From Pantoea allii (GTDB lineage: Bacteria > Pseudomonadota > Gammaproteobacteria > Enterobacterales > Enterobacteriaceae): a stretch of 64,000 nt of DNA. The notes under the pieces were generated by a model. The model did not search any database. It was not told where the DNA came from and saw nothing but the letters and a program-made list of their open reading frames with translations. Made by a program: the position numbers and the translations under genes. Location of the stretch: contig NZ_NTMH01000032.1 in the NCBI RefSeq assembly GCF_002307475.1, forward strand, positions 1 to 64,000. Reading direction: 5' to 3'. Positions 16,387 to 25,656 of this stretch are shown in pieces. Numbering within the stretch: position 1 is the first letter of the stretch; each line of letters starts with the position of its first letter.

Positions 16387-18033
16387 TTCACTGTAATGAG
16401 CGTGTGTCGCGCCGGACAGGCATCGTGTAAAACGCGTCTAGTCCGAGCTTATTCCACCTGATAAGCCCGAACACAGCCCTGTCGAATCCCACTCCCGCGC
16501 CCCATATGTATGAAACGGGCAACCAGAACAATGAACAGAAGTGATAACGTTCACTGTAATCAGTAGGTTTTTACATTGATCAATCTCCCCTGAAAAAGGC
16601 TAGCTGGCCCGGCATGAAGAAGAGTAAACAGGTTAAGGTAGCGTCATAGCGCGCTCAATCAGGACGCTCTAATGCATTCACTGTGGTTAGCAGAAACAGG
16701 AAACCCAACAAGCTTAAAACATTCACTATAAACAGTAGAAGATTCACTGTAGTCAGTAATGACTTAGTGATAATGCGAAACTCCTCATCTTACTGGACAG
16801 CTCTCTACAGCAGGCACCAGGCAGTAAAGAACAGGAGTGAGTGAGGGAGGTAAAGACAGTTTTTGATTTACTACAGCAGGGCTAAAAATTCACTATAGTC
16901 AGCAAGGGAAGAAACCATAATATTCACTGTAATCAGTAAAACTGCCCGGTTCGCATAAACGTTCACTGTAGTCAGTAATCTCAGTCATGTTATGTCTGGC
17001 TTTCATGCTCAGCAGCAGCACTCTTCAGCACACCGCCACCCTCATCAAGTGCCATGACGGTACACTCCAGAACGCTTGTATGCCGTACCCGGGTTAAAAC
17101 ATTCACTGTAATCAGTAGGGGATACCGTCTGCCGGTAATCCATGCCTTGTTATCCATCAACAGAGCATCAAGGAAGCCCGTGCCGCCAGAGGCGTTTTCG
17201 TCAAAACATTCACTGTAGTCAGTGGAGTTAACAATGTCTCTTCCCCCGCACCACATTTAGTCATTACCTGTGAAAAATGGTTGAACGCAGTTTGAAGATT
17301 CACTGTAGTCAGTAAAACATTCACTGTAATCAGTAGATGAAAAAAACGAGAATCCGCACCAAACCGGGAAGCAGGGCACCGACAGGCGAAATGTTCACTG
17401 TAATCAGCACCTGTGTTTTCAGGTACCGCGTTACCGGCTGGACGTTCACTGTAATGAGTCAAGATGTTCACTGTAATCAGTAAATGTGATGGCAGATATG
17501 ACTATCGCGCTCTACAGGTAACATCACGTTCACTGTAATCAGCAATCCAACTAACCCTGTCACTTTTTTCACGTGTCATTATCTGGAATGTTAAAGCCAA
17601 AACGAGGAGAAGGACTCGAAAAACCCCGAAAAAAAAGCTCTTTTTAAACAGAGGGATACATTTAAAATTCACTGTAATCAGCTTGATAGATAACGTGCGG
17701 GGATTCACTATAATCAGTCCTGTCTGCTGATGTGCACGCCAGAGGCAACATTCACTGTAATCAGTAATTGTGTGTTCGGAAGAGGAAACAGGAACTAACA
17801 ATAATAATAGTGAGCGCCTACAAACATATAAGTAATTGATTAATATCACATTTAAAAAAAGGGATTTGAACAGAGAGTTTTAGGCAGTACGCTTTTACTG
17901 ACTACAGTGAACGGCGCTGATTACAGTGAACACCTTGCGCACTACATCGCACGGGAATAGTGAAGAAGAGAATGCGGATGTCACTTTCAGGCAAAAGTGA
18001 CACTGCAACGCAGGATGTACTGATTACAGTGAA
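16387..18033. repeat. Iteron field downstream of repA (22 copies)
   Basis: Sixteen-base repeats with consensus TTCACTGTAATCAGTA. Nineteen are in this orientation, starting at 16387, 16550, 16677, 16722, 16743, 16889, 16923, 16962, 17102, 17209, 17299, 17320, 17394, 17445, 17467, 17529, 17668, 17704 and 17751. Three inverted copies start at 17896, 17915 and 18018. Common variants are GTAGTC for GTAATC and CTATA for CTGTA. Spacing is irregular (19 to 163 bp). In RepFIB and P1 replicons such downstream repeats titrate RepA and lower copy number. Open frames across this stretch only translate the repeats. Confidence 0.9.
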
Positions 18034-18041
18034 CCTTCGGG

Positions 18042-18971
18042 CTAGTCCTCAAAATCGATGTCTTCGAGCGTATCGATCCCCTCAAGATTGCTTATGCCAT
18101 CAAGCTTTGGCGTTCTGCTGTGAATGATGAAAAACACGGAACGCCCGCGTTTAACTTCAGAATAATCAAGGTAGCCAATCTCTTTGAGCTGTTCCATCGC
18201 GCGACGCACCACATGGTTCTGAGTGGTAATTTTTGATCCCAGATTCAGGCGCATGCGTAAACGCGCAAGAGAAATAGGAGCAGGATTGGTTGGCAGGCTC
18301 TCAAGGAACGTATAAAGCGCCTGAGCCGATTCTTTACGCTTAAGGCGGGAGATGGCGCGTAGTTGCAGTAAAACCTTGTGGTCGAAGTTGTAGAGCTCAA
18401 ATAGCTTAGGATCGGCCTGTATGCGCACGATATCTTTTTCACGATCGTAGTAGGCCGACTGGACAAGGTGCGTATGGTAGGCTTTACCGTTACCTTCAAA
18501 AGAAAGCGTATTCGTCGCGATACGACGTAATGAGGCGTCAAGGCGCTTGCGTAACGCAGCAGAGGAGTTCGCCGAAGGTATTCCGCACATCTTCACGAAA
18601 TCAATAAAGGGCAGCGTCACCGTGTCTCCCTGTGTCGGATAGCGGGAAAATGACTGGATAATACCTGCCCATGTCTTAAAGTCATTATCCATATCCAGCC
18701 TGGCACCGGTGATGGTAATCTTTTCATAACCTTCCGCTTTAACCAGCGAAAGGTTTTTAAGTTCTTTAGTCGCATCGGTTGAAGCCATCGCACCCGAGAT
18801 GCCGCGCGCTGTGGATTTAAGCGTGGGCACAAACAAACCCAGGCGCATTAAAGCCACAGGCTGGACGGTATTATTTTTGTTTGGATGAAGCTGGATAACT
18901 TCGCCACTGTTTTTGGTCACAGACAGAAAAGGCTCTAGTAACGCTTTGTTTTCACTATCTTTATCTGCCAT
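18042..18971 (-). CDS. repA: Replication initiator RepA (RepFIB/P1-like)
   Basis: This plasmid replication initiator has 309 residues and two winged-helix domains typical of the Rep_3/RepFIB family. The first lies around residues 60-190 ([29 protein letters not shown]). The second lies around residues 200-295 ([40 protein letters not shown]). It binds the 16-bp iterons on both sides. The five upstream iterons (19010-19110) cover its promoter side, so it is probably autorepressed. The start ATG 18971 has a weak ribosome-binding site, in keeping with low expression. The C-terminal 30 residues are acidic. Confidence 0.93.
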   Translation of the reverse strand: MADKDSENKALLEPFLSVTKNSGEVIQLHPNKNNTVQPVALMRLGLFVPTLKSTARGISGAMASTDATKELKNLSLVKAEGYEKITITGARLDMDNDFKTWAGIIQSFSRYPTQGDTVTLPFIDFVKMCGIPSANSSAALRKRLDASLRRIATNTLSFEGNGKAYHTHLVQSAYYDREKDIVRIQADPKLFELYNFDHKVLLQLRAISRLKRKESAQALYTFLESLPTNPAPISLARLRMRLNLGSKITTQNHVVRRAMEQLKEIGYLDYSEVKRGRSVFFIIHSRTPKLDGISNLEGIDTLEDIDFED

Positions 18972-19009
18972 TGGATAAGATCTTCATTCTGTGGATGAAA
19001 AGGATCGTT

Positions 19010-19110
19010 TTCTGACTACAGTGAACATTAGCACTGATTATAGTGAACTTTCTACTGTGTGTAGTGAATAAAGTACTGATTACAGTGAATACTTTACTGA
19101 TTACAGTGAA
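19010..19110 (-). repeat. Origin-proximal RepA iterons (5 copies)
   Basis: Five repeats of the TACTGATTACAGTGAA type start at 19010, 19032, 19053, 19074 and 19095. They are spaced 21-22 bp apart, that is two helical turns, so RepA would bind one face of the DNA. The copy at 19053 is the most diverged (TACTGTGTGTAGTGAA). In contrast to the field downstream of repA, this array is regular, as expected of an origin. Confidence 0.85.
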
Positions 19111-19151
19111 TGACAACACCCTCTCAGCCCTTGTGTGGTGCGGCCTGCGGC

Positions 19152-19229
19152 GATCGGGGATCTCTTTGGATCTATAAGGGATCTCTTTATGATCGTTATA
19201 TAGGAACTAATCACTGTATAAGTGGATAA
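19152..19229. other. Probable origin core: GATC repeats and DnaA box
   Basis: Five GATC sites (19152, 19159, 19169, 19180, 19191) lie within 43 bp, next to the regular iterons. They are embedded in two direct copies of GGGATCTCTTT (19157 and 19178), 21 bp apart. A DnaA box on the minus strand (TTATCCACT, 19221-19229) follows. P1 oriR has the same ingredients: Dam-methylated heptamer repeats, DnaA boxes and iterons. The rest of 19111-19450 is AT-rich and has no gene. Confidence 0.7.
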
Positions 19230-19450
19230 CTCAAAAAAACAGCCTCTCTGCGCACACCTTGCGAGTATCCTCACAGCCTTTGATGAAAGCATAGCGAGAA
19301 AGTCGATCATAACGGTGTTCTCAAAGGATCATTCTCTTTATAAATTTCCCTTTCATTTTTTATAAACAACTTGCTCACTATTATTCATTTTTCATCAGCA
19401 TCATCCCAGCGTAAGGTGATCGGGTCTCTTATTGATAAAGGATCAAGTCC

Positions 19451-20821
19451 ATGACTGACTTTGCGATTTCACGTAATCCCACAACAGGCGAGATTATTGC
19501 CCAATACCCAATGCAAAACGCTTCTGAACTGGAGCAAGCGCTAAATACCAGCGCAACGGCTTACAAAGAGTGGCGGCAAAGCAGCATGGCAACCCGTGTA
19601 AGCGTGCTTCGTCAACTGAGCCAACAGCTTCGTGAGCGCGAACCTGAACTGACACGGATGATTACCCTTGAAATGGGTAAGCCCGTTGCACAAGCGAGAG
19701 GAGAGATCCTGAAATGCGCGAATTTGTGCGACTGGTATGCGGAACATGGACCTGCAATGCTGGCAGACCAGCCTTCGCAGGTTCCTGATGCATGGCAGTC
19801 ATTTCGTCCAATCGGCGTTATTCTGGCCGTCATGCCGTGGAATTTCCCTTTCTGGCAGGTTCTGCGCGGCGCAGTAGGCATGCTACTTGCTGGCAATACC
19901 TACCTACTCAAACATGCCCCCAACGTCATGGGCAGCGCTACGCTGATGGCAGAATTGTTTGATGCGACTGACCTGCCAAAAGGCGGTTTTAATGTGATTA
20001 ATGTTGATAACGAAGGCGTTTCAGCTGCAATCAAAGATGATCGCATCGCAGCTGTTGCTGTAACAGGTAGCGTCCGTGCCGGTGCAGCTATCGCAGCACA
20101 GGCAGGTGCGGCATTGAAAAAGACGGTGCTTGAGTTAGGGGGATCGGACCCTTTTATCGTGCTGGCCGATGCTGACCTTGATGAAGCCGTAAAATCGGCA
20201 GTAACAGGCCGCTATCAAAATACCGGACAGGTTTGTATGGCTGCTAAACGCTTTATTATCGAAGCATCCATCGCTGATGAGTTCGAAAAGCGTTTTGTTG
20301 ACGCAGTCAAATCACTCAAAATTGGCGATCCCCTTGATGAACAGACTTTCATCGGTCCGATGGCACGAGCCGATCTGCGCGATGAGCTCGATGAGCAGGT
20401 CAAAGCCAGTTTGCGTGAAGGTGCCCGTTTGGTGTTAGGCGGCGAGAAAATAGCAGGGCAGGGCAATTATTACGCCCCAACCATCCTTGCGGATGTCACC
20501 AACGACATGACCGCTTTCAGACAAGAGCTGTTTGGTCCCGTGGCGGCAATTGCAGTGGCAAACGATGCTCAGCATGCGCTGGAAATCGCCAATAACAGCG
20601 ATTTTGGGCTGAGTGCAACAGTCTGGACCGCTGATGAAGAGGTTGCCGCACGCATGAGTGATGAGCTGGAAGTGGGCGCAGTCTTTATTAACGGCAATGG
20701 CGCTTCCGATCCGCGCGTTACTATCGGTGGTGTCAAAAAGAGTGGCTACGGCCGCGAGCTGTCACACTTTGGCGTGCATGAATTCTGTAATGTGCAGACA
20801 GTATGGAAAAACCGCCGTTAA
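19451..20821 (+). CDS. sad: NAD(P)-dependent succinate-semialdehyde dehydrogenase (Sad/YneI-like)
   Basis: This cytoplasmic aldehyde dehydrogenase of 456 residues oxidises succinate semialdehyde to succinate in GABA/putrescine catabolism. It resembles E. coli Sad (YneI, 462 residues) along its length, with blocks CANLCDWYAEHGPAML, MPWNFPFWQV, LELGGSDPF (catalytic Glu, about residue 230) and NTGQVCMAAKRF (catalytic Cys, about residue 264). The ATG follows AAGGA at 19438. It stands alone between the plasmid origin and a terminator. In E. coli sad adjoins glsB; here the glutaminase is on the same replicon but 27 kb away. Confidence 0.88.
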   Translation: MTDFAISRNPTTGEIIAQYPMQNASELEQALNTSATAYKEWRQSSMATRVSVLRQLSQQLREREPELTRMITLEMGKPVAQARGEILKCANLCDWYAEHGPAMLADQPSQVPDAWQSFRPIGVILAVMPWNFPFWQVLRGAVGMLLAGNTYLLKHAPNVMGSATLMAELFDATDLPKGGFNVINVDNEGVSAAIKDDRIAAVAVTGSVRAGAAIAAQAGAALKKTVLELGGSDPFIVLADADLDEAVKSAVTGRYQNTGQVCMAAKRFIIEASIADEFEKRFVDAVKSLKIGDPLDEQTFIGPMARADLRDELDEQVKASLREGARLVLGGEKIAGQGNYYAPTILADVTNDMTAFRQELFGPVAAIAVANDAQHALEIANNSDFGLSATVWTADEEVAARMSDELEVGAVFINGNGASDPRVTIGGVKKSGYGRELSHFGVHEFCNVQTVWKNRR

Positions 20822-20859
20822 TGAGCCTTACTGAAGTTTGTTCTGCGGATTCACAGCTA

Positions 20860-20890
20860 AAACCGGCGCATCGTTGTGCGCCGGTTTATT
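20860..20890. terminator. Rho-independent terminator after sad
   Basis: An 11-bp stem AAACCGGCGCA / TGCGCCGGTTT with a 6-base loop, followed by TATT, 39 bp past the sad stop. It is likely to serve the convergent gene at 20968 as well. Confidence 0.75.
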
Positions 20891-20967
20891 CTGAAGGACT
20901 GCGCGACAGAATGATTTGACTGACTGTTCACCACAGCAGGTTATCTGAAGCGCCCCGGATCTGACCC

Positions 20968-22200
20968 TCAGGATTCCGCATCCTCAAACCAGCCCGGCAT
21001 CGGATCGGAAAGCGTCACCCAGTATGCGGGCCCCTGGGCCATTTCCTGTGGCGTTAAGAGCGCGGCGTCAAGCGCACTACGCACCTGTTTCTCATCCATT
21101 TCTATACCGATAAATACGAGTTCTTGTCGGGCATCTCCAATACCATCCAGCCAGTTTTCTGCAATAAAATTAAGAGACTCAGTATCCTGAGGCCATTTCT
21201 CACGTGGAATGCTGGCCCACCAGCTTCCGGCATGTCCATGACGGGCAACCGCGCCTGCCTGTGACCACATTGCAGCAAATTCCGGACGGCTGGCCAGCCA
21301 GAAGTAGCCTTTGGAACGAATCACACCATCAAGCTGGTGGTTAACAGCATGCCAGAAACGTTCGGGGTGAAAGGGCCGCCTGGCGCGATAAACAAAACTA
21401 CGAATACCGTACTCTTCTGTTTCTGATTGGTGCTCGCCACGAAGTTCTCTTAGCCAGCCTGGTGCCTGCGCTGCCTGATCAAAGTCAAACAGCCCGGTAT
21501 CCAGCACCTGATCAAGTGGGACGTTACCAAAATGACTGGTGATGATATGCGCTCGCGGATTCAATGAATGCAACATTGCTTTAAGCGTCTGTTGATCTTC
21601 CTCGCTGATCAGGTCTGTTTTATTAACGACCAGTACATCGCAAAATTCGATTTGATCAACCAGTAAATCTACGACAGACCGTTCATCTTCTTCGCCCAGG
21701 GATTCACCGCGCGCCTGCAGTGAGTCGACGGAACGATAATCACGAAGGAAGTTATAACCATCAACGACAGTAATCATCGTATCCAGTCGGGCAATACTGG
21801 ATAAACTTTCACCGTCCTCATCGGCGAAGGTGAAGGTTTCTGCCACAGGAAGCGGTTCAGATATGCCGGTTGATTCAATGACCAGATGATCAAAACGACC
21901 TTCCTGCGCCAGCCGTTTGACCTCCAGCAGCAGATCTTCACGAAGTGTGCAGCATATGCAGCCATTACTCATCTCTACAAGCTTTTCATCGGTACGCGAC
22001 AGCTCAGCACCGCCGTTGCGCACTAACGCCGCATCAATATTGACTTCAGACATGTCATTAACGATGACAGCAATACGCCGCCCCTCACGATTGTTAAGAA
22101 TGTGGTTAAGAAGCGTGGTTTTACCTGCGCCGAGAAAACCCGACAGCACAGAAACCGGTAAACGAGTGTCCTGGAAGTCGGGGAGGGAATGGTGTGCCAT
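20968..22200 (-). CDS. zigA: ZigA/CobW-family GTPase, zinc metallochaperone
   Basis: This 410-residue G3E-family GTPase is predicted to deliver zinc to apo-enzymes under zinc limitation. It has Walker [18 protein letters not shown] (about residues 19-35), the metal-binding CxCC motif [11 protein letters not shown] (about residues 79-89), ESTGISEP and the guanine motif NKTDL. The CobW C-terminal domain spans about residues 265-400. A Zur-type box lies 31 bp before the start, and a divergent ABC importer shares a similar box. ZigA-type proteins in other bacteria are induced by zinc starvation, which fits. The exact client is unknown, and the name is given by family resemblance. Confidence 0.82.
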   Translation of the reverse strand: MAHHSLPDFQDTRLPVSVLSGFLGAGKTTLLNHILNNREGRRIAVIVNDMSEVNIDAALVRNGGAELSRTDEKLVEMSNGCICCTLREDLLLEVKRLAQEGRFDHLVIESTGISEPLPVAETFTFADEDGESLSSIARLDTMITVVDGYNFLRDYRSVDSLQARGESLGEEDERSVVDLLVDQIEFCDVLVVNKTDLISEEDQQTLKAMLHSLNPRAHIITSHFGNVPLDQVLDTGLFDFDQAAQAPGWLRELRGEHQSETEEYGIRSFVYRARRPFHPERFWHAVNHQLDGVIRSKGYFWLASRPEFAAMWSQAGAVARHGHAGSWWASIPREKWPQDTESLNFIAENWLDGIGDARQELVFIGIEMDEKQVRSALDAALLTPQEMAQGPAYWVTLSDPMPGWFEDAES

Positions 22201-22230
22201 GCGTTATCCTTCAAATCAGTTTTATATATA

Positions 22231-22250
22231 ATGTTATAACATAACAAAAT
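22231..22250. promoter_or_regulatory. Zur-like box before the zigA-type gene
   Basis: TGTTATAACATAACA (22232-22246) is a near-palindrome matching the centre of the enterobacterial Zur consensus (TGTTATANTATAACA) with one change. It lies just upstream of the minus-strand start at 22200. Zur with zinc would repress the gene. Confidence 0.7.
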
Positions 22251-22366
22251 GAAGGTAATTTTCAACACTGTTTGTCAGGATGATCGAAACGCACACTGGC
22301 AGCGAGAAGCGGGGCTGACCCGTTTCTAATCTCCCTGCGCTTTAATGGGTTTTGATTTTAAATGAT

Positions 22367-22386
22367 ATGTTATAACATTATACATT
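22367..22386. promoter_or_regulatory. Zur-like box before the ABC importer operon
   Basis: ATGTTATAACAT (22367-22378) is identical to the core of the box at 22231 and continues as TATACATT, a weaker right half. It lies 33-52 bp before the start chosen for the binding protein, where it could block the promoter. The shared 12-mer at both divergent promoters argues for common regulation. Confidence 0.6.
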
Positions 22387-22418
22387 CTGGGAAATATTAT
22401 GTGGTAAACAGAAATATC

Positions 22419-23945
22419 ATGACACAACTTAAAAGCCTGTTTTACAGCGCGATTGCGGGCCTGATAGTGGCTTCATTGAGTGCTTATGCTGACGAAACCA
22501 GACCGGTTCGAATTGCGGCCCCTTTCGAAATTAAAGGGACCGATCCTGCGCTTTCCGGTGATATTTTACTTCGCATGGATGTCGTTGAAACACTCGTGGA
22601 GACAGATATCAAAGGTTCGCCTGTTCCTGCGCTGGCAGAGAGCTGGCAGGCTTCTCCTGACGGTCTGCAATGGCGTTTCAGGCTGCGGGCGAACGCGCAC
22701 TTTCACGATGGATCTCTGGTCACCGCTGAAAGTGTCGTAAAATCACTGAATATCGCCCGCAGTAAGCCGGGTTTACTGGATAAAGCCCCAATAACATCGA
22801 TCGTCGGCGAAGACATACAGGTCACCATTACACTCAGTGAACCCTTTACGCCGCTCCTGGCGGTACTGGCGGAAAGCCGTTCACAAATTCTGGCGCTGGC
22901 ATCATGGGATAACGCAAACGCCGTCACGCGCATCATTGGTAGCGGTCCTTTCCAGTTAGTCCGTTTCCAACCGCCTCAGACGCTGAGCGTAAAAAGATTT
23001 GAGGGATACTGGGGGAATAAACCCGCCGTTGTTAACGCTGAATTTTTATCCGCAGGACGTGCAGAAACCCGCGCACTGTTGGCCGAAAGCGGAGACGCCG
23101 ATTATGTTTTTAACCTTGATGCAGCCAGCCGCCAACGCCTGTCACAAAAAAAATCCCTGCAACTTCTTACCGTTTCCGTGCCGCGAACGGTCATGCTCAA
23201 ACTGAACCTGGCTCATCCTTTTCTCAAAGAGCAAACCACGCGAGAGGCGTTAAGCCTGGCAATTAATCGTCGCGCACTGGCCAATGCAATATTGCGCTAT
23301 CCCGGCGCAGCAACACAGATGTTTCCGCCTTCAATGGCGGAATGGCACAATCCCGCATTACCGGCCCTGGATTTCTCACCACAGCGCGCAACAGCATTAC
23401 TCACACAATCAGGCTGGAAGCCCGGCCAGGATGGGATTCTGGTGCGCGACGGGCAGCGGTTTACGCTCACGCTGTTAACCTATCCGGATCGCCCGGAACT
23501 GCCGTTAATCGCCATGGTGATCCAACAGCAACTGCGTCAGACTGGAATTGATGTCGTCATCAATTCAACCAACTCCAGTGAAATCCCTGCCCGTCATCAT
23601 GACGGGAGCCTGCAGATGGCGCTGTTCGCCCGTAATTTTGCCTTAACACCCGATCCCACCGGCACGCTGCTTCAGGATTACGGCACCCAGGGCGGTGACT
23701 GGGGCGCGATGAACTGGCATGACAAGGCCTTTGGCGAGGCGCTCAATACGCTATCACGCCGTTATGATGTTGCGATGAGGCAAAAGGCCAGAGAGGTCAT
23801 TACTTCGGCTTTACAGCGTGATTTGCCTGTGATCCCCATCGCCTGGTATCAGCAATCGGCAGCGGTCAATGTCAATCTTACCTCGGTCACGCTTGATCCC
23901 TTTGAACGCCATTTCGGTCTGCGTGATATGAGATGGGTGAAGTGA
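22419..23945 (+). CDS. Periplasmic binding protein of a peptide/nickel-type ABC importer
   Basis: This SBP family 5 (NikA/DppA-like) protein has 508 residues from ATG 22419. An earlier frame start at 22362 would lie at the edge of the Zur-like box and extend past the signal peptide. The signal sequence is clear (MTQLKSLFYSAIAGLIVASL, cleavage near AYADE). The family core is GSPVPALAESWQASPDGLQWRFRLR (about residues 60-85) followed by FHDGSLVTAESVV. The ligand could be a peptide, a nickel or zinc chelate or an opine-type metallophore. The Zur-like box and divergent ZigA-type gene favour a zinc role, but no metallophore synthase is adjacent. It is the first gene of a four-gene operon. Confidence 0.85.
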   Translation: MTQLKSLFYSAIAGLIVASLSAYADETRPVRIAAPFEIKGTDPALSGDILLRMDVVETLVETDIKGSPVPALAESWQASPDGLQWRFRLRANAHFHDGSLVTAESVVKSLNIARSKPGLLDKAPITSIVGEDIQVTITLSEPFTPLLAVLAESRSQILALASWDNANAVTRIIGSGPFQLVRFQPPQTLSVKRFEGYWGNKPAVVNAEFLSAGRAETRALLAESGDADYVFNLDAASRQRLSQKKSLQLLTVSVPRTVMLKLNLAHPFLKEQTTREALSLAINRRALANAILRYPGAATQMFPPSMAEWHNPALPALDFSPQRATALLTQSGWKPGQDGILVRDGQRFTLTLLTYPDRPELPLIAMVIQQQLRQTGIDVVINSTNSSEIPARHHDGSLQMALFARNFALTPDPTGTLLQDYGTQGGDWGAMNWHDKAFGEALNTLSRRYDVAMRQKAREVITSALQRDLPVIPIAWYQQSAAVNVNLTSVTLDPFERHFGLRDMRWVK

Positions 23946-24880
23946 TGCTTAAACAACTCAGCTGGCGCCTGTGCCAGGCCGCTTTTGTCGTTCTCGCCGT
24001 CGGCATTTTAACCTTCGTTCTGGTGCAGGCGTTACCAGGTGATATGGCCTGGCGCATTGCATCGGGGCGTTATGGTTATGATCGGGTCGATCTGGCCGCC
24101 GTCGCCAAAGTACAACAGCAACTGGCGGATTTCACTGCTCAGGGAAGCGCACTGTGGCAATGGCTGTGGGATCTGCTGCGCTTCAATTTTGGTCATTCAC
24201 TGGTATCGGGTGAGCCGGTAAGCAACGAACTGGCCTGGCAATTAAAACAAACGCTTGCGCTTGCCGGCTTCTCCCTGTTGCTGACTTTGTTGCTGGCTAT
24301 ACCGATTGGTCTCTGGGCGGGCTGCCATCCAGGCGGCTTTTTGGACCGGCTCATTAACTTGCTGGCAGCCATACTCAAATCGACTCCACATTTTGCGTTG
24401 GGCCTGCTGCTTGTCGTGTTGTTTGCGCTGCGCCTGGGCTGGCTGCCCAGTGCAGGGCAGGGGGAGTGGCGACATTTCATCCTGCCCTCAATGACCCTGG
24501 CGTTGTCGCTGAGTGCCGTGGGCGCACGTGTGGTACGTGAGGCAACGCATCAGGCCGTCACCGCAACCTGGTATCGCTGGGGGGCACAGAAAGGACTGTC
24601 TGGCTCGCGTCTGTTCTGGCGGCACGGTCTACGCAACCTCAGCGTGCCGGTCGTGACCTGGCTCGGCATGCAGTTTGTCTGGTTGGTGGAAGGTGTAGTG
24701 GTGGTCGAAACGCTGTTCGCCTGGCCGGGTATTGGCCATGCGCTGGTGCATGCGATTTTTGCCCGGGACGTGCCCGTAATTCAGGCCTGTGCGCTGGTAC
24801 TGGGGCTGACATTTGTCACTTTAAATATGCTTGTCGATGGCTTGTGTTACGTACTGGACCCAAGGGGGAAACGCGCATGA
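23945..24880 (+). CDS. ABC importer permease, NikB/DppB-like
   Basis: This inner-membrane permease of 311 residues has six predicted helices. The start ATG 23945 overlaps the stop of the binding protein (TGATG). The family N-terminal pattern LVQALPGD (about residues 28-35) is present, and the EAA-type loop occurs near GARVVREATHQAV through HGLRNLSVPVVTW. The C-terminal helix ends in DPRGKRA, a common NikB/DppB ending. It pairs with the next permease. The gene overlap indicates strict translational coupling. Confidence 0.9.
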   Translation: MLKQLSWRLCQAAFVVLAVGILTFVLVQALPGDMAWRIASGRYGYDRVDLAAVAKVQQQLADFTAQGSALWQWLWDLLRFNFGHSLVSGEPVSNELAWQLKQTLALAGFSLLLTLLLAIPIGLWAGCHPGGFLDRLINLLAAILKSTPHFALGLLLVVLFALRLGWLPSAGQGEWRHFILPSMTLALSLSAVGARVVREATHQAVTATWYRWGAQKGLSGSRLFWRHGLRNLSVPVVTWLGMQFVWLVEGVVVVETLFAWPGIGHALVHAIFARDVPVIQACALVLGLTFVTLNMLVDGLCYVLDPRGKRA

Positions 24881-25656
24881 CCTACCGTCAAAAAACGGGT
24901 CTGACTCTCCTCCTGTTGTTGCTCGCGTTCGCCTGGCTGGTGCCACTGTTGAGTTCCGGGGACCCCGTGCAACAGGACCTGCTGCAGATGTTACAGCTTC
25001 CCACTGGAGAGGCCTGGCTGGGTTATGACCACCTTGGTCGTTCAATGCTGGCCCGTTTAAGCGCGGCGCTTCGTCTGTCGCTGGGGCTGGCGGCGATGTG
25101 CGTCATTACGGCACTGACGATGGGCACGCTGGCGGGGATCATCAGTGCCTGGCACGGTGGCTGGGTTGACCGCATATGCAATGCGTTAGCGGATATGTGC
25201 CTGGCGCTTCCCGGTCTGTTGCTGGTCTTGCTGTTAGCCGCTATCGCGCCAGACTCGCCAGGCATGTTGTGGCTCGGTATTTCACTGGTACTGTGGGTGG
25301 AGTTTTTCCGTGTGACGCGAGCCGCCTTGCGGCCCGTCGTTACGTCTCCGGCAGTCCAGTCCTCTTTACTGCTTGGTTTCTCGATGGTCTATCTGTTCCG
25401 CAGACACTTGTGGCCAGCAATGGCGCCTTTGCTGCTGACATTAACGGTGTATGCGTTTAGCAATGCCATTATGGCGGTGTCCGCATTGGGATTCATCAGC
25501 GTGGGCGTACGACCGCCAACGCCAGAGCTGGGACTGATGATGACAGAACTCTTTCCCTATGCCTGGGAAGCCCCCTGGCTTTTACTGCAGCCTGTAATGG
25601 CGCTTTTTATCGTATTTATCGGCCTGAATTTATTGGTGAACAAGGAGCGTATATGA
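24877..25656 (+). CDS. ABC importer permease, NikC/DppC-like
   Basis: This second inner-membrane permease has 259 residues from ATG 24877 (MTYRQKTG), which overlaps the previous stop by 4 bp; an upstream start at 24844 would lie inside the previous gene. It contains LGYDHLGRSMLARLSAALRL (about residues 47-66, the family GTDxLGRD-like region), a helix-rich core and ALGFISVGVRPPTPELG in the conserved C-terminal part. It forms the channel with the NikB-like partner. Confidence 0.9.
   Translation: MTYRQKTGLTLLLLLLAFAWLVPLLSSGDPVQQDLLQMLQLPTGEAWLGYDHLGRSMLARLSAALRLSLGLAAMCVITALTMGTLAGIISAWHGGWVDRICNALADMCLALPGLLLVLLLAAIAPDSPGMLWLGISLVLWVEFFRVTRAALRPVVTSPAVQSSLLLGFSMVYLFRRHLWPAMAPLLLTLTVYAFSNAIMAVSALGFISVGVRPPTPELGLMMTELFPYAWEAPWLLLQPVMALFIVFIGLNLLVNKERI

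Noticed and set aside
16990..17849. Three minus-strand open frames with repeated TDYSE/TVNVL-like peptides
   Set aside because: The peptide repeats are only translations of the 16-bp RepA iterons; there is no ribosome-binding site or recognisable domain.
16387..18033. Regular-looking short repeats that might suggest a CRISPR array
   Set aside because: The repeats are 16 bp, in both orientations, irregularly spaced (19-163 bp), lie beside repA and have no cas genes; they fit plasmid iterons.
19101..19310. 69-codon minus-strand frame over the origin
   Set aside because: It crosses an iteron, the GATC repeats and the DnaA box; it is a chance frame in a regulatory region.
22362..22418. Upstream in-frame start for the ABC binding protein
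   Set aside because: It lies at the edge of the Zur-like box and would put 19 unrelated residues before a clear signal peptide; ATG 22419 fits better.
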